A stretch of 64,000 nucleotides of DNA from NCBI GenBank assembly GCA_937990725.1, contig CALKQS010000004.1, forward strand, positions 100,380-164,379, written 5' to 3'. Numbering within the stretch: the stretch's first letter is position 1; the number at the start of each line of letters is the position of its first letter. Positions 34,980-44,103 of the stretch are shown one piece after another. This stretch comes from an uncultured Candidatus Saccharibacteria bacterium. Its GTDB lineage: Bacteria; Patescibacteriota; Saccharimonadia; Saccharimonadales; Saccharimonadaceae. The translations under genes and the position numbers were made by a program. The notes below the pieces were generated by a model. It was not told the DNA's origin, searched no databases, and worked only from the letters and a program-made list of their open reading frames with translations.

Positions 34980-35507
34980 TTACGCAGCTGCTTTGGCGTC
35001 TTCGATGCCATCGAGCAACGCATGGAGGTTGCCCGAAAGTGCGTTGGTAGTGTCGTGTACTGGCGAGAGCAGCTGTGCCACCACTTCGGCCACCATCTGG
35101 TTCTTGCTTGGCAAGCCAGCCAGTGCAGTGACATCGGCTGTGTTGAGAGCTTCACCTTCGCCACTAAAGCCAGCAACCAACTGAACTGTTGGATGCGTCT
35201 TGGCAAACTCGTGCAACACCTTCGCTGCCATCACTTCGTCGTCTGGCGAAATTGCATAAAGCAACTGCCCAGCCAGGGCCGAAGTGTCGGTATTTTTGTA
35301 GGTGTCATGCTGCGCAAAGGCAACACGCACGAGACGGTTCTTCACCACCTTAATGACAACACCAGCTTCGCGAGCTTCGCGGCGCAACGCCTGCAGATCT
35401 GCCACACTTGTCCCTTGGTAGGTCGCAACGGCAGTGCCCTTTGCTTCTGCGAGAAGCTCGCTCATTTCAGCCACCAAAGCTTGTTTTTTATCTTTGGAAA
35501 TTGCCAT
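34980..35507 (-). CDS. rplJ: Ribosomal protein uL10
   Basis: 175 residues from ATG 35507, with AAAGGA 11 nt upstream. KGTAVATYQGTSVADLQALR and VVKNRLVRVAF are family features; the C-terminal helix that carries L12 dimers is present. The longer open frame to 35645 is leader RNA. It starts a bicistronic rplJ-rplL unit with its own promoter, separate from rplK and rplA. Confidence 0.95.
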   Translation of the reverse strand: MAISKDKKQALVAEMSELLAEAKGTAVATYQGTSVADLQALRREAREAGVVIKVVKNRLVRVAFAQHDTYKNTDTSALAGQLLYAISPDDEVMAAKVLHEFAKTHPTVQLVAGFSGEGEALNTADVTALAGLPSKNQMVAEVVAQLLSPVHDTTNALSGNLHALLDGIEDAKAAA

Positions 35508-35775
35508 AAGATAAAATCCTTTCTTTGGAGTTGTAATACGTGCACGCGCCCAAAGGGAGTGCAGTATTACTGGTTTGTTGTTGTATCCGACCGCATTGTT
35601 AACGTCCGACATATGCCGCAAAAAATCGCCCCTGCACGATTGCAAAGACGGGTCTCGAGTTTCGTACTAAAACGCTGGCGCAGAAGGCCACGGCGTATCC
35701 GAAATTCCCTCGGTAGCATACTTATCGGCTGCTTTGTCGTACATAACAGCCCGCTACGGTCTTTGGCAATGTCTG
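35508..35775 (-). promoter_or_regulatory. Probable L10 leader (autoregulatory 5' UTR)
   Basis: About 270 nt of untranslated RNA from the promoter at 35782-35811 to rplJ. Segments such as GCCTTCTGCGCCAGCG and a GCAGGGGCGATTTTTTGC block resemble L10 leaders, in which L10-L12 binds a kink-turn and represses the operon. Called from position, length and these segments only. Confidence 0.5.
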
Positions 35776-35781
35776 GTAGAG

Positions 35782-35811
35782 ATTATAGCAGATGGTGGTG
35801 GGTGGATGCAA
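35782..35811 (-). promoter_or_regulatory. Promoter of rplJL
   Basis: Minus strand: TTGCAT (35806-35811), 18-nt spacer, TATAAT (35782-35787). Confidence 0.65.
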
Positions 35812-35860
35812 GGCGTAGAAAACTATTTGTGTCAGCGCATAAACAGAGTAAAGAAGTAGC

Positions 35861-37996
35861 TTAGCTGTGCAGTTGTGCTTGGGCAAGCATCGCGTCGATT
35901 TTGCGGTTCGTATTGTTAATGCGGCTTCGGCTTGGTTGGTGCAAGGTTGTTTTACCAAAATCCTGCTTGCGCCTGTTGAGATTGCTCATGCGCGTGAGCT
36001 GCCCTTCTGTCGGCTGGAGCTGATAGCCAAGCTGCTTACCAAGCTTGTATAAGATATGTGCTGCTATGCCATGGCGTGTTGCCTCGCGATCCTCCTTGGT
36101 GAGAACCTGGACTTCAAAGGGCAAAATACCTGAGGCTTGATCCTCATACAGGCCTGTCATCTTAGCAACGCGAAAGCCCTTCTTGTTGTCTTCCTTAAAA
36201 TCAATGTACTCTTCAGCACGAGTACCCGGATAACGAGCCTCAAATGCAGCCTTAATATCCTTAATGAATTGAGTGTCTCCCTCTACCTTGAGTATCTTGT
36301 CTCGGCCTGGTGCAGCGTATGGGGTAATAATATAGTCATCATCCTCATTGGTTGAAGTCTTGTTATTTTGCACAGCCTTATCTTGTGATGGCGTAACAAT
36401 ATTGTTATTGTTGATCATATCCAAGAACACATCAAGTAGTTCATCGCGATCCTCTGTAATGAATGTGATGCCATCAATATCGAACGGTACTTCGAGCGAG
36501 CTGTCTTTTTCTGGTGGCGATAATGAACGTAGTGTCTGTGGTGTAATATCGTCAAATTGCTCACAGAGCTCGTCGATGTATTGAGCCTTTAAATCGTCCA
36601 AAATCTTTATCGTGTTCTCGTCATATGCTTGCAAGTCTTCGTATGGTATGAATTCTCGCCCATCCTGACGTTCTTTCTCTTTAACTTTTACACTATTCAT
36701 CTTGTCATCATACGCTTGCAGTATGTCTGGTGAGATAGAGGCGCGGATTTTTTGATATTCTTCTCTCTTTTGTTTCTCTGCTTTTTTTGCTGCTTCTGCA
36801 AGTTTACGCGCGAGAGAGCCAACAGACTTGAGCCGCCATACCGCTCGGAGCTCAGTATGCCACTCATAGCTACAGTTGCCGTTCCCCACCACAATATTGT
36901 GGTTCGACTCCTGGCCAAGGACAAGCTTGCTGTCACTTCCGCTTTTGTCTGTTTTGCTAATCATGTGTGCCAGAATTTTTTCTGTAATATTGCAATAGTT
37001 TTGGTTGCGTTCTTCGGCAGTGATGACGTGATCTGGGTTGTCAGTATCGGTAGTACCCAGCACACCAAACTCCGACAGGATGCGCTCAGCGAGATCCACA
37101 AAATGCCCTTGGCCGGTATTGCGCAGTTGGAGGCATATCACCTTGCTTCGGAGCGCCATTGCAAGCCCATCAAAGCCAATAATTTCGCACAGTGGTGCAA
37201 GCAATGCCTCGCTCTTGTAGGCTAGTTCATACGCTTCCGATGTATCATAGCGAGTGTTGTTAAGTTTATTGAGCGTGTTAACAGCCTCCATAAAAATAGT
37301 CGAAAGCCCAACACTATCCCCTGCATCCAAAAGGTCATCAAGCTTAAGCATATTCATTGGCTGTTGCCAGAGTTCTTTCATCAGGTTCTCTGCCTGCATG
37401 CGGTCGTGTGTTGCAGTCTCAAGAAGCTGACTTTGTTTTTGTTCGTCTGTAAGATACTGACTCTCTGCAGAGGAAGGCTTTATCCTTCCTTTTGATTTTT
37501 CGAGCTTTCGAGCTTTCGTGATGGCTGTGTACAGAGACTCTTTGTTCTCGGTGTCTGGTTTAGAGGGCATCTTCTGTGTATTAAGAAATTTACTCCAGGC
37601 GCTTGACAACTGGCTGGTATCCTGCAGCATTGAAACAATTTGGTTAAACTTTTTATATGCATCTACTTCCCACTGTTTTTTATGATCTTCGAGCATCTTG
37701 TGGCGGAGGCTGGCGAGGTTCTCCGTTTTGAGCAGTTCATCACGATTGCCTGCTGTATACAATAAGTACGCAGTATAGGCGCTGTGATTGCTGTACTTTG
37801 CAAATAGCTCCCCAGCAAAATCTCGCATGAGGCTCAAGCCCGATACGATTCGCTTTGTTTTAGACTCTGGTGTGTTAGTGAGATTGAGCGCTTTTTCGTA
37901 TAAATCGTATCGATCCTTATCAAAGCCCACGTTTGTCTCGTGCGCTAAGGTGTTATTTACTGGGTTAGCTGTACGCTCTTTTGTTAGATTTAACAC
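35861..37996 (-). CDS. Large RelA/SpoT-like protein, divergent
   Basis: 711 residues from GTG 37996. Near the C-terminus EEYIDFKEDNKKGF...LPFEVQVLTKEDREATRHGIAAHILYK matches the synthetase motif of RSH proteins (DYIxxPKxNGYxSLH, then VEVQIRT and E.G.AAHW.YK). Residues around 270 (ALLAPLCEIIGFDGLAMALRSK) match the APLAxRLGIxxIKxELED segment. The HDxxED hydrolase motif is not seen, and NGYxSLH is altered. The middle is charged and helical. It may be a degenerate or specialised (p)ppGpp enzyme; confident as a homologue, not as an active enzyme. Confidence 0.6.
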   Translation of the reverse strand: MLNLTKERTANPVNNTLAHETNVGFDKDRYDLYEKALNLTNTPESKTKRIVSGLSLMRDFAGELFAKYSNHSAYTAYLLYTAGNRDELLKTENLASLRHKMLEDHKKQWEVDAYKKFNQIVSMLQDTSQLSSAWSKFLNTQKMPSKPDTENKESLYTAITKARKLEKSKGRIKPSSAESQYLTDEQKQSQLLETATHDRMQAENLMKELWQQPMNMLKLDDLLDAGDSVGLSTIFMEAVNTLNKLNNTRYDTSEAYELAYKSEALLAPLCEIIGFDGLAMALRSKVICLQLRNTGQGHFVDLAERILSEFGVLGTTDTDNPDHVITAEERNQNYCNITEKILAHMISKTDKSGSDSKLVLGQESNHNIVVGNGNCSYEWHTELRAVWRLKSVGSLARKLAEAAKKAEKQKREEYQKIRASISPDILQAYDDKMNSVKVKEKERQDGREFIPYEDLQAYDENTIKILDDLKAQYIDELCEQFDDITPQTLRSLSPPEKDSSLEVPFDIDGITFITEDRDELLDVFLDMINNNNIVTPSQDKAVQNNKTSTNEDDDYIITPYAAPGRDKILKVEGDTQFIKDIKAAFEARYPGTRAEEYIDFKEDNKKGFRVAKMTGLYEDQASGILPFEVQVLTKEDREATRHGIAAHILYKLGKQLGYQLQPTEGQLTRMSNLNRRKQDFGKTTLHQPSRSRINNTNRKIDAMLAQAQLHS

Positions 37997-38197
37997 AGTG
38001 CATACAACTGTAGCAAAGTTATCAAAAAATCACAAGTGTTGACCCCTGAAGGGTGTGTGTCCGTTTGTTATGAAAAAGTAAGTAACAAGATGATTTTAGA
38101 GGTGTTTTGTACTATATAAGTATAAAATTACAATGCTATATAGCAGCTATATGCTGATATTTCCGTACTAAATAGCCCCATAGAGTATTTTTCATTT

Positions 38198-38890
38198 TCA
38201 TTTTGCGTTAATGATCGAAAGAATCTCGCGCTGTATCTCGTGTGGAGACTTACGTTCGCCATTATCGCTCATACACTGAATTATAGGTACCTGGTAATCT
38301 TTGGCAAGCATACGATAGCCCGTGTGAACGCGCTGCTGGAAGCCTTTCCCTTGTGTTTCGAAAGTGTCGGGAGCTGTGGTAGGCGTACCTCTCTGCTGGA
38401 TGTGATGCAGACGCTCCTTCTCATCGTTGAGCGTGAGGATGATGAGGTAGTCTGGCGTGAGATAGCGTTGGCCGGTAAATAAGGCAGTAACATGCTGGAT
38501 ATGTTCCTGACTCAGACCTTCACCATAACCCTGATATGCGAGTGTTGAAAGATAATTACGCGATGCAAGGACAGTCTCGCCGCGTGCTAGCGCCGGTTGG
38601 ATGATCTGCTGCCATAGCTCTCGCCGTGCAGCGCTGAGTAGTGCAAGATTAATCTCTGGGTCGCGCCGGAGATTGCCATTCTTGATGACAGTGCGGAGAT
38701 AGTGAGCAATTGGCGTAGTCTGGGCCGGGTCATCACTGCTTGGTTCTTCAACGATTGTCACTGTATAGCCTTGGGCTTGATAGTGCTTGGCGAGGAGCTC
38801 CACTTGAGTCGACTTACCTGTGCCATCAATCCCCTCAATGACGATATAGTTACCTTGATATCGAGCTTTCTCACCACGTTCTATATTCAT
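38198..38890 (-). CDS. tmk: Thymidylate kinase
   Basis: 230 residues. P-loop IVIEGIDGTGKSTQ, the DRY-like segment altered to LASRNYLSTLAYQG, and the LID region RLHHIQQRGTPTT. Makes dTDP from dTMP. The usual DR(Y/F) motif reads SRN here, and EEPSSDDP replaces the common TREPGGT, so it is a divergent tmk. It is 18 nt after the gene at 38909. Confidence 0.82.
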   Translation of the reverse strand: MNIERGEKARYQGNYIVIEGIDGTGKSTQVELLAKHYQAQGYTVTIVEEPSSDDPAQTTPIAHYLRTVIKNGNLRRDPEINLALLSAARRELWQQIIQPALARGETVLASRNYLSTLAYQGYGEGLSQEHIQHVTALFTGQRYLTPDYLIILTLNDEKERLHHIQQRGTPTTAPDTFETQGKGFQQRVHTGYRMLAKDYQVPIIQCMSDNGERKSPHEIQREILSIINAK

Positions 38891-38908
38891 TGCAAAATAC
38901 CCCTCACC

Positions 38909-39418
38909 CTATATATCAATCTGTCGTAAAAGAGTTTTTGGTGGAATAAAGCCCTTTGTAATATAATCTGCAAATATCTGTCTCGCCTGCTCTCCGGTAA
39001 ATAACTCTTCTGGATGAATCTGTATTGTAAATGGCTTGCCATCGCGCTGCCAGGTGAGTGGAACGAATCGCTCTTTATCAGCCACTGGCTCTCGGGCAAT
39101 CACATAGTGGATATATGGATACTGAGCTGTGTGATCGTCTGGATCTGGCACGCGCACTTCTATAGTCATGCCAGAATTCGACCCAGCACATTGCATATAG
39201 TAGCCATCAGCCAAGCTATCCTTTGGCAGATTCTTTGGATGGTCAATACCATCTGGCAGCGCCCACACGCAGATACTAAAGCAACGGTTGCCATCAAGGA
39301 CGGTTGGGTCAGCAATAGTCTGGCTCACCTTTTGTGCAACCTGCTCTGGTGTCTGCGGTTGCAAAAATCGCTCAAAATAACCAACATTACCAACGAGCGC
39401 GTAAACATATTTTTTCAT
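38909..39418 (-). CDS. Hypothetical protein upstream of tmk
   Basis: 169 residues, soluble, no Cys pattern, mixed alpha/beta with many Pro. Starts MKKYVYALVGNVGYFERFLQ after AGGTGCTAT. Likely an operon with tmk. No recognisable domain; the nucleotide kinase neighbour is the only hint. Confidence 0.55.
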   Translation of the reverse strand: MKKYVYALVGNVGYFERFLQPQTPEQVAQKVSQTIADPTVLDGNRCFSICVWALPDGIDHPKNLPKDSLADGYYMQCAGSNSGMTIEVRVPDPDDHTAQYPYIHYVIAREPVADKERFVPLTWQRDGKPFTIQIHPEELFTGEQARQIFADYITKGFIPPKTLLRQIDI

Positions 39419-39505
39419 ATAGCACCTCCGTTACTATGGTGATGAATGAATAGTATGAGAATATCACCACTCATTCCATCATACCATGTATAGGTAGGCA
39501 CATAA

Positions 39506-39540
39506 ATAATACTGCCAGCTTCCCTGACTGGCAGTATTAT
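39506..39540 (-). terminator. Terminator of rplA
   Basis: 13-bp perfect stem (39506-39518 with 39528-39540), 9-nt loop, followed by TTATG on the minus strand. Confidence 0.75.
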
Positions 39541-39562
39541 AGCGAGTGCTATACGCTTATTA

Positions 39563-40543
39563 CTAGTCGAGTTTGTGCTCAACCTTGATGCCGGGCCCCA
39601 TCGTCGTTGCAGCTGCGATGGATTTGACATACACACCCTTGAGTGAGCTTGGTTTCTGAGCTTGCAAGCTTGCGAAGAAGGCATCAGCGTTAGCGCGGAG
39701 CTTCTCTGTACCAAAGCTTACCTTGCCGATACTGAGGTGAATCGCGGCTTGCTTGTCTACGCGGTACTCCACCTTACCAGCTTTTGCCTCAGTGACGGCA
39801 GTTGCAATGTCAGTTGTTACAGTACCGCTCTTTGGGTTAGGCATCAGACCCTTCGGCCCAAGCAGACGGGCGTATTTACCAAGCTTTGGCATGTACTGCG
39901 GGGTGGCGATCAAAACGTCAAAGTCTAACGTGCCTTTGTCGAGCAACTTGATGATAGCTTCCTCGCCAGCAATGTCTGCCCCTGCTTTGGTAGCAGTTGC
40001 AACCTCGGCTTCTGGTGCAAAGACAGCAACGCGAACAGTTTTACCTGTGCCGTGTGGCAGGACGACTGTCGAGCGGATATTTTGATCGGCCTGGCGTGGA
40101 TCAACACCAAGGCGGACGTGCAGCTCAACACTCGCATCAAACTTAGCAGGATTGGTCTCGGTTGCCAGCTGGAGTGCTTCGTCCAGCGAGTATGCCTTGT
40201 CTTTCTCAACCTTCTCAGCCAGTTTGCGATAGGCCTTACCACGGCGCTCGATCAGTGGGCGAACCTTTGGCGCGGGCCCTTTCTTGATAGCTGCATCGAC
40301 ATCACCTTGAGGGGTTGTGTCGCCAGCCTCTTTGCGGGCTTCTTTCTCGGCCTTGGCCTCGGCTTCGTCGAGAGCCTTTTGGCTACGCTTACCAGCCTTT
40401 GCAACAGTAGCCTCGCGCTGGGCAATGACATCCTTGTCGTTTGCTGCAGCGATGGCCGCCTCAATCTCTGCAATGGTATTTTTTTCTGAAACATCGAGTT
40501 TCAGCTCTGCTGCTTTTTCAAGCAGATCGGCTTTTTTTGCCAT
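39563..40543 (-). CDS. rplA: Ribosomal protein uL1 with N-terminal extension
   Basis: 326 residues from ATG 40543 (AAAGGA 6 nt upstream), against about 230 in most bacteria. The L1 core begins near residue 105 (RGKAYRKLAEKV) and carries LLGPKGLMPNPKSGTV. The extra N-terminus starts with a helical SAP/HeH-like unit (ADLLEKAAELKLDVSEKNT) and continues as a charged Ala/Lys/Glu helix. L1 usually follows rplK; here it stands alone with its own terminator. Confidence 0.95.
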   Translation of the reverse strand: MAKKADLLEKAAELKLDVSEKNTIAEIEAAIAAANDKDVIAQREATVAKAGKRSQKALDEAEAKAEKEARKEAGDTTPQGDVDAAIKKGPAPKVRPLIERRGKAYRKLAEKVEKDKAYSLDEALQLATETNPAKFDASVELHVRLGVDPRQADQNIRSTVVLPHGTGKTVRVAVFAPEAEVATATKAGADIAGEEAIIKLLDKGTLDFDVLIATPQYMPKLGKYARLLGPKGLMPNPKSGTVTTDIATAVTEAKAGKVEYRVDKQAAIHLSIGKVSFGTEKLRANADAFFASLQAQKPSSLKGVYVKSIAAATTMGPGIKVEHKLD

Positions 40544-40674
40544 AGTATCCTTTCTGTGGTGCAAGCGGCTTGGGTGCCTCCCACGTTTACTGATTAACCT
40601 TTCTAGTATAGCACATATGGCTGTGTAGCATGAGACGATACACTTGTGTAATATGAGATAACGGAGCAGTTATT

Positions 40675-40704
40675 TTGAGCACGCACTGCCAGTTGTGCTA
40701 TAAT
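40675..40704 (+). promoter_or_regulatory. Promoter of tRNA-Pro
   Basis: TTGAGC (40675-40680), 18-nt spacer, TATAAT (40699-40704), 12 nt before the tRNA. Confidence 0.65.
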
Positions 40705-40716
40705 GAGAGACGTTGT

Positions 40717-40792
40717 CGGGGTGTGGCGCAGCTGGTAGCGCGTACGGCTGGGGGCCGTGAGGTCGCAAGTTCAAGTCTTGTCACCCCGACCA
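40717..40792 (+). tRNA. tRNA-Pro (anticodon GGG)
   Basis: 76 nt with CCA encoded. Acceptor CGGGGTG/CACCCCG, anticodon loop CTGGGGG with GGG at 40750-40752, T-arm GCAAGTTCAAGTCTTGT. It borders a recombinase remnant, as tRNA attachment sites often do. Confidence 0.93.
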
Positions 40793-40804
40793 TTGAGTCA
40801 ACAC

Positions 40805-41314
40805 TCAAACCCACGTCATGGAAGCCCCATGGCGTGGTTTTTTGCTTGTTTTTGCTGGGTTTTGGGGCAGGAAGGTCATCATCTGGCAGACCGTGCAAGC
40901 CTGGCTCTTCTGGTGCCGAGACGACGATGTCACATTGTCGGCTGGATGCGACATCGTCGTCTCGGTGGAGTGCAGCTTCACCAGCCACGTCTCCCAGACT
41001 GCCTTGATCCTCACCGAGCACACCGCCTGGTTCTCGCTCCCACTGGCCCACGCCGCACCTCCCAGCACCCCATCAAATGGTGGCTGGTAGCGCACTATCG
41101 CAGTGAGTAGCCCGGTCTCGTCGTCTGGTGTGATGTACACCTTGTCGAAGAGCACTTGGTTGAGCATGCGCCGGATGTGCTCAGGAGCCTGCCGGTAGGC
41201 GGTGGCCATGTGCTGGGCAATATCTAACGCCTGCCCAACCAAGGTCTGTCGCTCTGTCGTCTCACCCTCCAGACCCGTCATCTGCTTGGCCGTATTGCAC
41301 ACTATGGCGGGCAT
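40805..41314 (-). pseudogene. Remnant of a large serine recombinase (C-terminal part)
   Basis: The segment LVGQALDIAQHMATAYRQAPEHIRRMLNQVLF...KVYITPDDE is typical of the end of large serine recombinases. The catalytic resolvase domain and the zinc ribbon are absent, and the frame runs on into unrelated sequence towards the tRNA. It sits 13 nt from the 3' end of tRNA-Pro, pointing to an old integrated element that has decayed. Confidence 0.65.
40916..40965. repeat. 16-bp perfect inverted repeat in the recombinase remnant
   Basis: 40916-40931 pairs with 40950-40965, 18-nt loop. GC-rich and symmetrical; could be a recombination site, a protein-binding site or a transcription block. No T-run follows. 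Confidence 0.65.
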
Positions 41315-41477
41315 TGGTGGCTTGGCTTAGGCCAGCGATCCGTCTACCAAACCGTCGTGCCAGGTGCGTACAGGGTCTCAGGTAGTGTTGTTGGAGGAAC
41401 TTCTCCCACACTTGACTGGTGGGCCCGCTTCATTATATTGATCTATAAATATCACCTATGGTAACATACAGTTACTG

Positions 41478-42164
41478 ATGGGTTGGAAGAAAGGAGATGC
41501 TCGCACTGTACGCATATATCGCAAGCGCTGGTTTGTGGCTTTTCTTCTTGTTCTCTCTGTTGTCGCTGGATTAGCGCTCTCGTCAGCATACATTCGGTAT
41601 GCTCCCTTCGAGGAATCTCGCCCAAACTCGATTGTATCGGTTTTTAAGAAAAGAGTTGACGATACGGTTTTAAGCTATAGCGACGTACGAGTCGTCTACC
41701 ACACAGGACAAACCGATGGGCGCAGTATTGACTCTTGGTTTAGCGGTATGATTGTTGGTTATATCGATAATCCTACAATCCGGAAGAGGTTATTGACGTC
41801 CGCGCCGTTCCGCAGTTGCCAGAAGCAGAAGGCTGCTGAGTGTTCAGCATGGGGAACGTTCCGAGACCACAATGGGGAGGGTGCAGCGGAACCGAGCACC
41901 CTCAATAACGGCTTGGACCTTGCGTATCAGTTTTTGGGAATCCCCTCAGATGTGTTCATGCCCGGAAGAATAAGAGCGCCATCCGTTCTCAACCAAGCTA
42001 AGAGTGGTCAATGTATCGATATTGACAGCAGGCATCCCCAACCTTTGCCACCACCAGGAGTTGATGCAGCCGGAAATGTCGACTTCGCGACAGGCAATAG
42101 CGTCATCTGTGTAGCACCACAGAATGGTGCTTTTGTATATGCTTTTATTGCTCATGGGGTTTAG
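41478..42164 (+). CDS. Membrane-anchored four-cysteine protein, family member 2
   Basis: 228 residues, basic start then one membrane anchor (about 19-38). It has the family pattern NPTIRKRLLTSAPFRSC, a second Cys followed by AWG, then QCIDID and VICVAPQNGAFVYAF. It is longer than its relatives at 20994 and 42957 through an insert with Pro-rich PQPLPPPG. TACAGT ends 5 nt before the ATG. Function unknown. Confidence 0.65.
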   Translation: MGWKKGDARTVRIYRKRWFVAFLLVLSVVAGLALSSAYIRYAPFEESRPNSIVSVFKKRVDDTVLSYSDVRVVYHTGQTDGRSIDSWFSGMIVGYIDNPTIRKRLLTSAPFRSCQKQKAAECSAWGTFRDHNGEGAAEPSTLNNGLDLAYQFLGIPSDVFMPGRIRAPSVLNQAKSGQCIDIDSRHPQPLPPPGVDAAGNVDFATGNSVICVAPQNGAFVYAFIAHGV

Positions 42165-42199
42165 AGGTATTCAAATCCCATGCTATATTCAAATTTACT

Positions 42200-42346
42200 T
42201 CATTCACCCCGCACCACCTTCCGCACAGCATCCTTACTGACGCCCAACCGCTGAGCGGTGTGCTTGACTGTGCCAAGCTCAGCGTAGGCCTGCCGCACCC
42301 GCTCTTGGAAGGCAGGGTCGGCTGGGTTTGTTATTACGATAGCCAC
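42200..42346 (-). pseudogene. Helix-turn-helix fragment, probable recombinase or phage remnant
   Basis: Up to 48 codons from a GTG at 42346. The sequence RVRQAYAELGTVKHTAQRLG then VSKDAVRKVV is a resolvase/Hin-type HTH. No ribosome site is evident and no larger domain is attached. With the recombinase remnant 900 nt away it is probably part of the same decayed element. Confidence 0.5.
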
Positions 42347-42356
42347 ACCGCTATTT

Positions 42357-42866
42357 TCAATGAATCTGCAGGGGTGGATGATACAGGTTAAGAATACGAA
42401 ATGCCCACGCTAGCCCAAGTGCGCCAACAATAATCAATGTACTTATGACTACCTCTACCTGCCTATGGTGTCGCACATGAAAGCGAGGAATCGTAGCACA
42501 GGCCGCAACAAGGAAGCTTAGTGCTATGATTATTGAGGCGGGAATGAATCCATGTCCAATTCGGAAGGCACATGCGCCCATCAAGAATGCTGCTGAGCCA
42601 TAGATGACGCGCGAAATAGGCCTACTACCACGGCCAAGCCATAGCGCACCAGCTGCAAAGCAGGCTGCATCCATACCGAAGATTATGGTCGCGGCCCAAA
42701 CTGGATCTATTCGTGTGTAGTGAGTTGTAGGGTAATTGACTATATATGATATTGCCTCTGATATCAGCGCAACAATGACAAAGATTAGCCATAGCCGTAC
42801 CATCTGCTTGGTGTGGCGCACTGGTATATTTTGTAGTTGCTGGGCATGGGTGGATGACGTGCTCAT
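42357..42866 (-). CDS. 4-TM membrane protein
   Basis: 169 residues from ATG 42866 (AGAGGA 7 nt upstream; another ATG two codons earlier has worse spacing). Polar start, then four or more hydrophobic helices and a basic loop HVRHHRQ before the last one. Its layout is similar to the small membrane proteins near dnaB, but sequence kinship is not clear. Function unknown. Confidence 0.55.
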   Translation of the reverse strand: MSTSSTHAQQLQNIPVRHTKQMVRLWLIFVIVALISEAISYIVNYPTTHYTRIDPVWAATIIFGMDAACFAAGALWLGRGSRPISRVIYGSAAFLMGACAFRIGHGFIPASIIIALSFLVAACATIPRFHVRHHRQVEVVISTLIIVGALGLAWAFRILNLYHPPLQIH

Positions 42867-42956
42867 GATCATTCCTCTTGTACTATAATTATCTTCTTAA
42901 TCTTGAAGGCGGTGCAGTATTGCTCTCGTTCTTACTGACGCTAGCATGCTATTTAC

Positions 42957-43496
42957 CTACATTCCATTCAATTCAACAAATTCATAGACAAACGCCCCGC
43001 TGCTTGGTGAAAAACAAAATACGTCGTTGGTGCGATGGCTCGACGAATAGCGTGCCACGCAGCGGTTGTCGCTGCTGATGGCTGCTCGAGCTTGATCACG
43101 AAACTTCTCTGGTGGAATAGTATGGTTGCCAAGGATAGCGGTGTCTCGAAATACCGACTCATGGTGAGGGAGGTTGTCTCCATAATGATACCACCCCGAG
43201 CAACCGTGCGGGCAATCGGTAAAGGGCTGCATGCTCAGCAAGCGATCGCGCGTCGCTTTGTCGGTGATGGTGCCAATAACCATACCATTATTGCCATCCC
43301 AGCCGTCTATCGCATACCCCGACTGATAGCTCACATCCATATGGCGAATTGCATCACGATCGAAGCGCCCATAGAAGATCGTTGTTGTAAAGCTGCCGAT
43401 CGTCATATAATACAGCCACCAGCCAATCACCGCAACGACGAACACACCAAGGATAAGGATTGGTATAGAGATTTTGTCGAGGAGGAGTTTACGCAT
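42957..43496 (-). CDS. Membrane-anchored four-cysteine protein, family member 3
   Basis: 179 residues from ATG 43496, 6 nt after TACAAT (minus strand); a longer open frame upstream is ignored. One signal-anchor (about 12-34), then TDKATRDRLLSMQPFTDC, CSGWYHYG, RCVARYSSSHR and VFCFSPSSGAFVYEF. Closest to the protein at 20994. Four cysteines in the outer domain. It sits between rplK and rplA, breaking that operon. Confidence 0.7.
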   Translation of the reverse strand: MRKLLLDKISIPILILGVFVVAVIGWWLYYMTIGSFTTTIFYGRFDRDAIRHMDVSYQSGYAIDGWDGNNGMVIGTITDKATRDRLLSMQPFTDCPHGCSGWYHYGDNLPHHESVFRDTAILGNHTIPPEKFRDQARAAISSDNRCVARYSSSHRTNDVFCFSPSSGAFVYEFVELNGM

Positions 43497-43540
43497 ATTG
43501 TTATTGTAAACTACTATTGCAAAATATGTCAATTTATACC

Positions 43541-43570
43541 AAAAATACCTCTGCACGCAGAGGTATTTTG
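43541..43570 (-). terminator. Terminator after rplK, bidirectional
   Basis: 10-bp stem (43545-43554 with 43557-43566) flanked by AAAAA on the left and TTTT on the right, so it works on either strand. Confidence 0.8.
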
Positions 43571-43586
43571 ATGTGTGCCGAGTAGA

Positions 43587-44012
43587 TTAGTCAGTGACTT
43601 CCACACCCATGCTGCGAGCAGTACCTGCCACCGTCTTGATAGCTCCTTCGAGACTGATGGCGTTGAGTTGCTCCATCTTTGCCTGAGCAATCTCCTCAAG
43701 TTGCGCTCGGGTGATCGTCCCAACCTTGTCGCTGTGCGGCTTGCTACTACCCTTCTTGATGCCGATCGCAGCACGGATCATATCATCAACGGGTTGGCCG
43801 AGGCTGCGCCATGCGAAGGTGCGGTCCTCAAACACTTGGATATGGACGATAACATCCTTACCCATATCTGCCTTGGTGGCGTCGTTGAATGGGTTGATGA
43901 AGTCCATCATATTCAAGCCCCACTGACCAAGTGTGCTACCAACGGGTGGCCCAGCGGTGGCACGGCCAGCTGGAATACGAAGCTTCAGGTTGCCGATAAC
44001 TTTTTTTGCCAT
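43587..44012 (-). CDS. rplK: Ribosomal protein uL11
   Basis: 141 residues. N-terminal LRIPAGRATAGPPVGSTLGQWG and the C-terminal rRNA-binding domain ending GTARSMGVEV are standard. AAAGGAAATATA precedes the ATG. It follows nusG as expected, but a terminator rather than rplA comes next. Confidence 0.97.
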   Translation of the reverse strand: MAKKVIGNLKLRIPAGRATAGPPVGSTLGQWGLNMMDFINPFNDATKADMGKDVIVHIQVFEDRTFAWRSLGQPVDDMIRAAIGIKKGSSKPHSDKVGTITRAQLEEIAQAKMEQLNAISLEGAIKTVAGTARSMGVEVTD

Positions 44013-44103
44013 TATATTTCCTTTTACTCAATTACTACTGGTATTGAGTGCGTAACGTTGCTATTATAGTGGATTGCCTATACAAATGCAAACTGTGCGA
44101 GGC

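Noticed and set aside
35508..35645. Longer rplJ start
   Set aside because: The added 46 residues are leader RNA; the family start MAISK-type with a ribosome site is at 35507.
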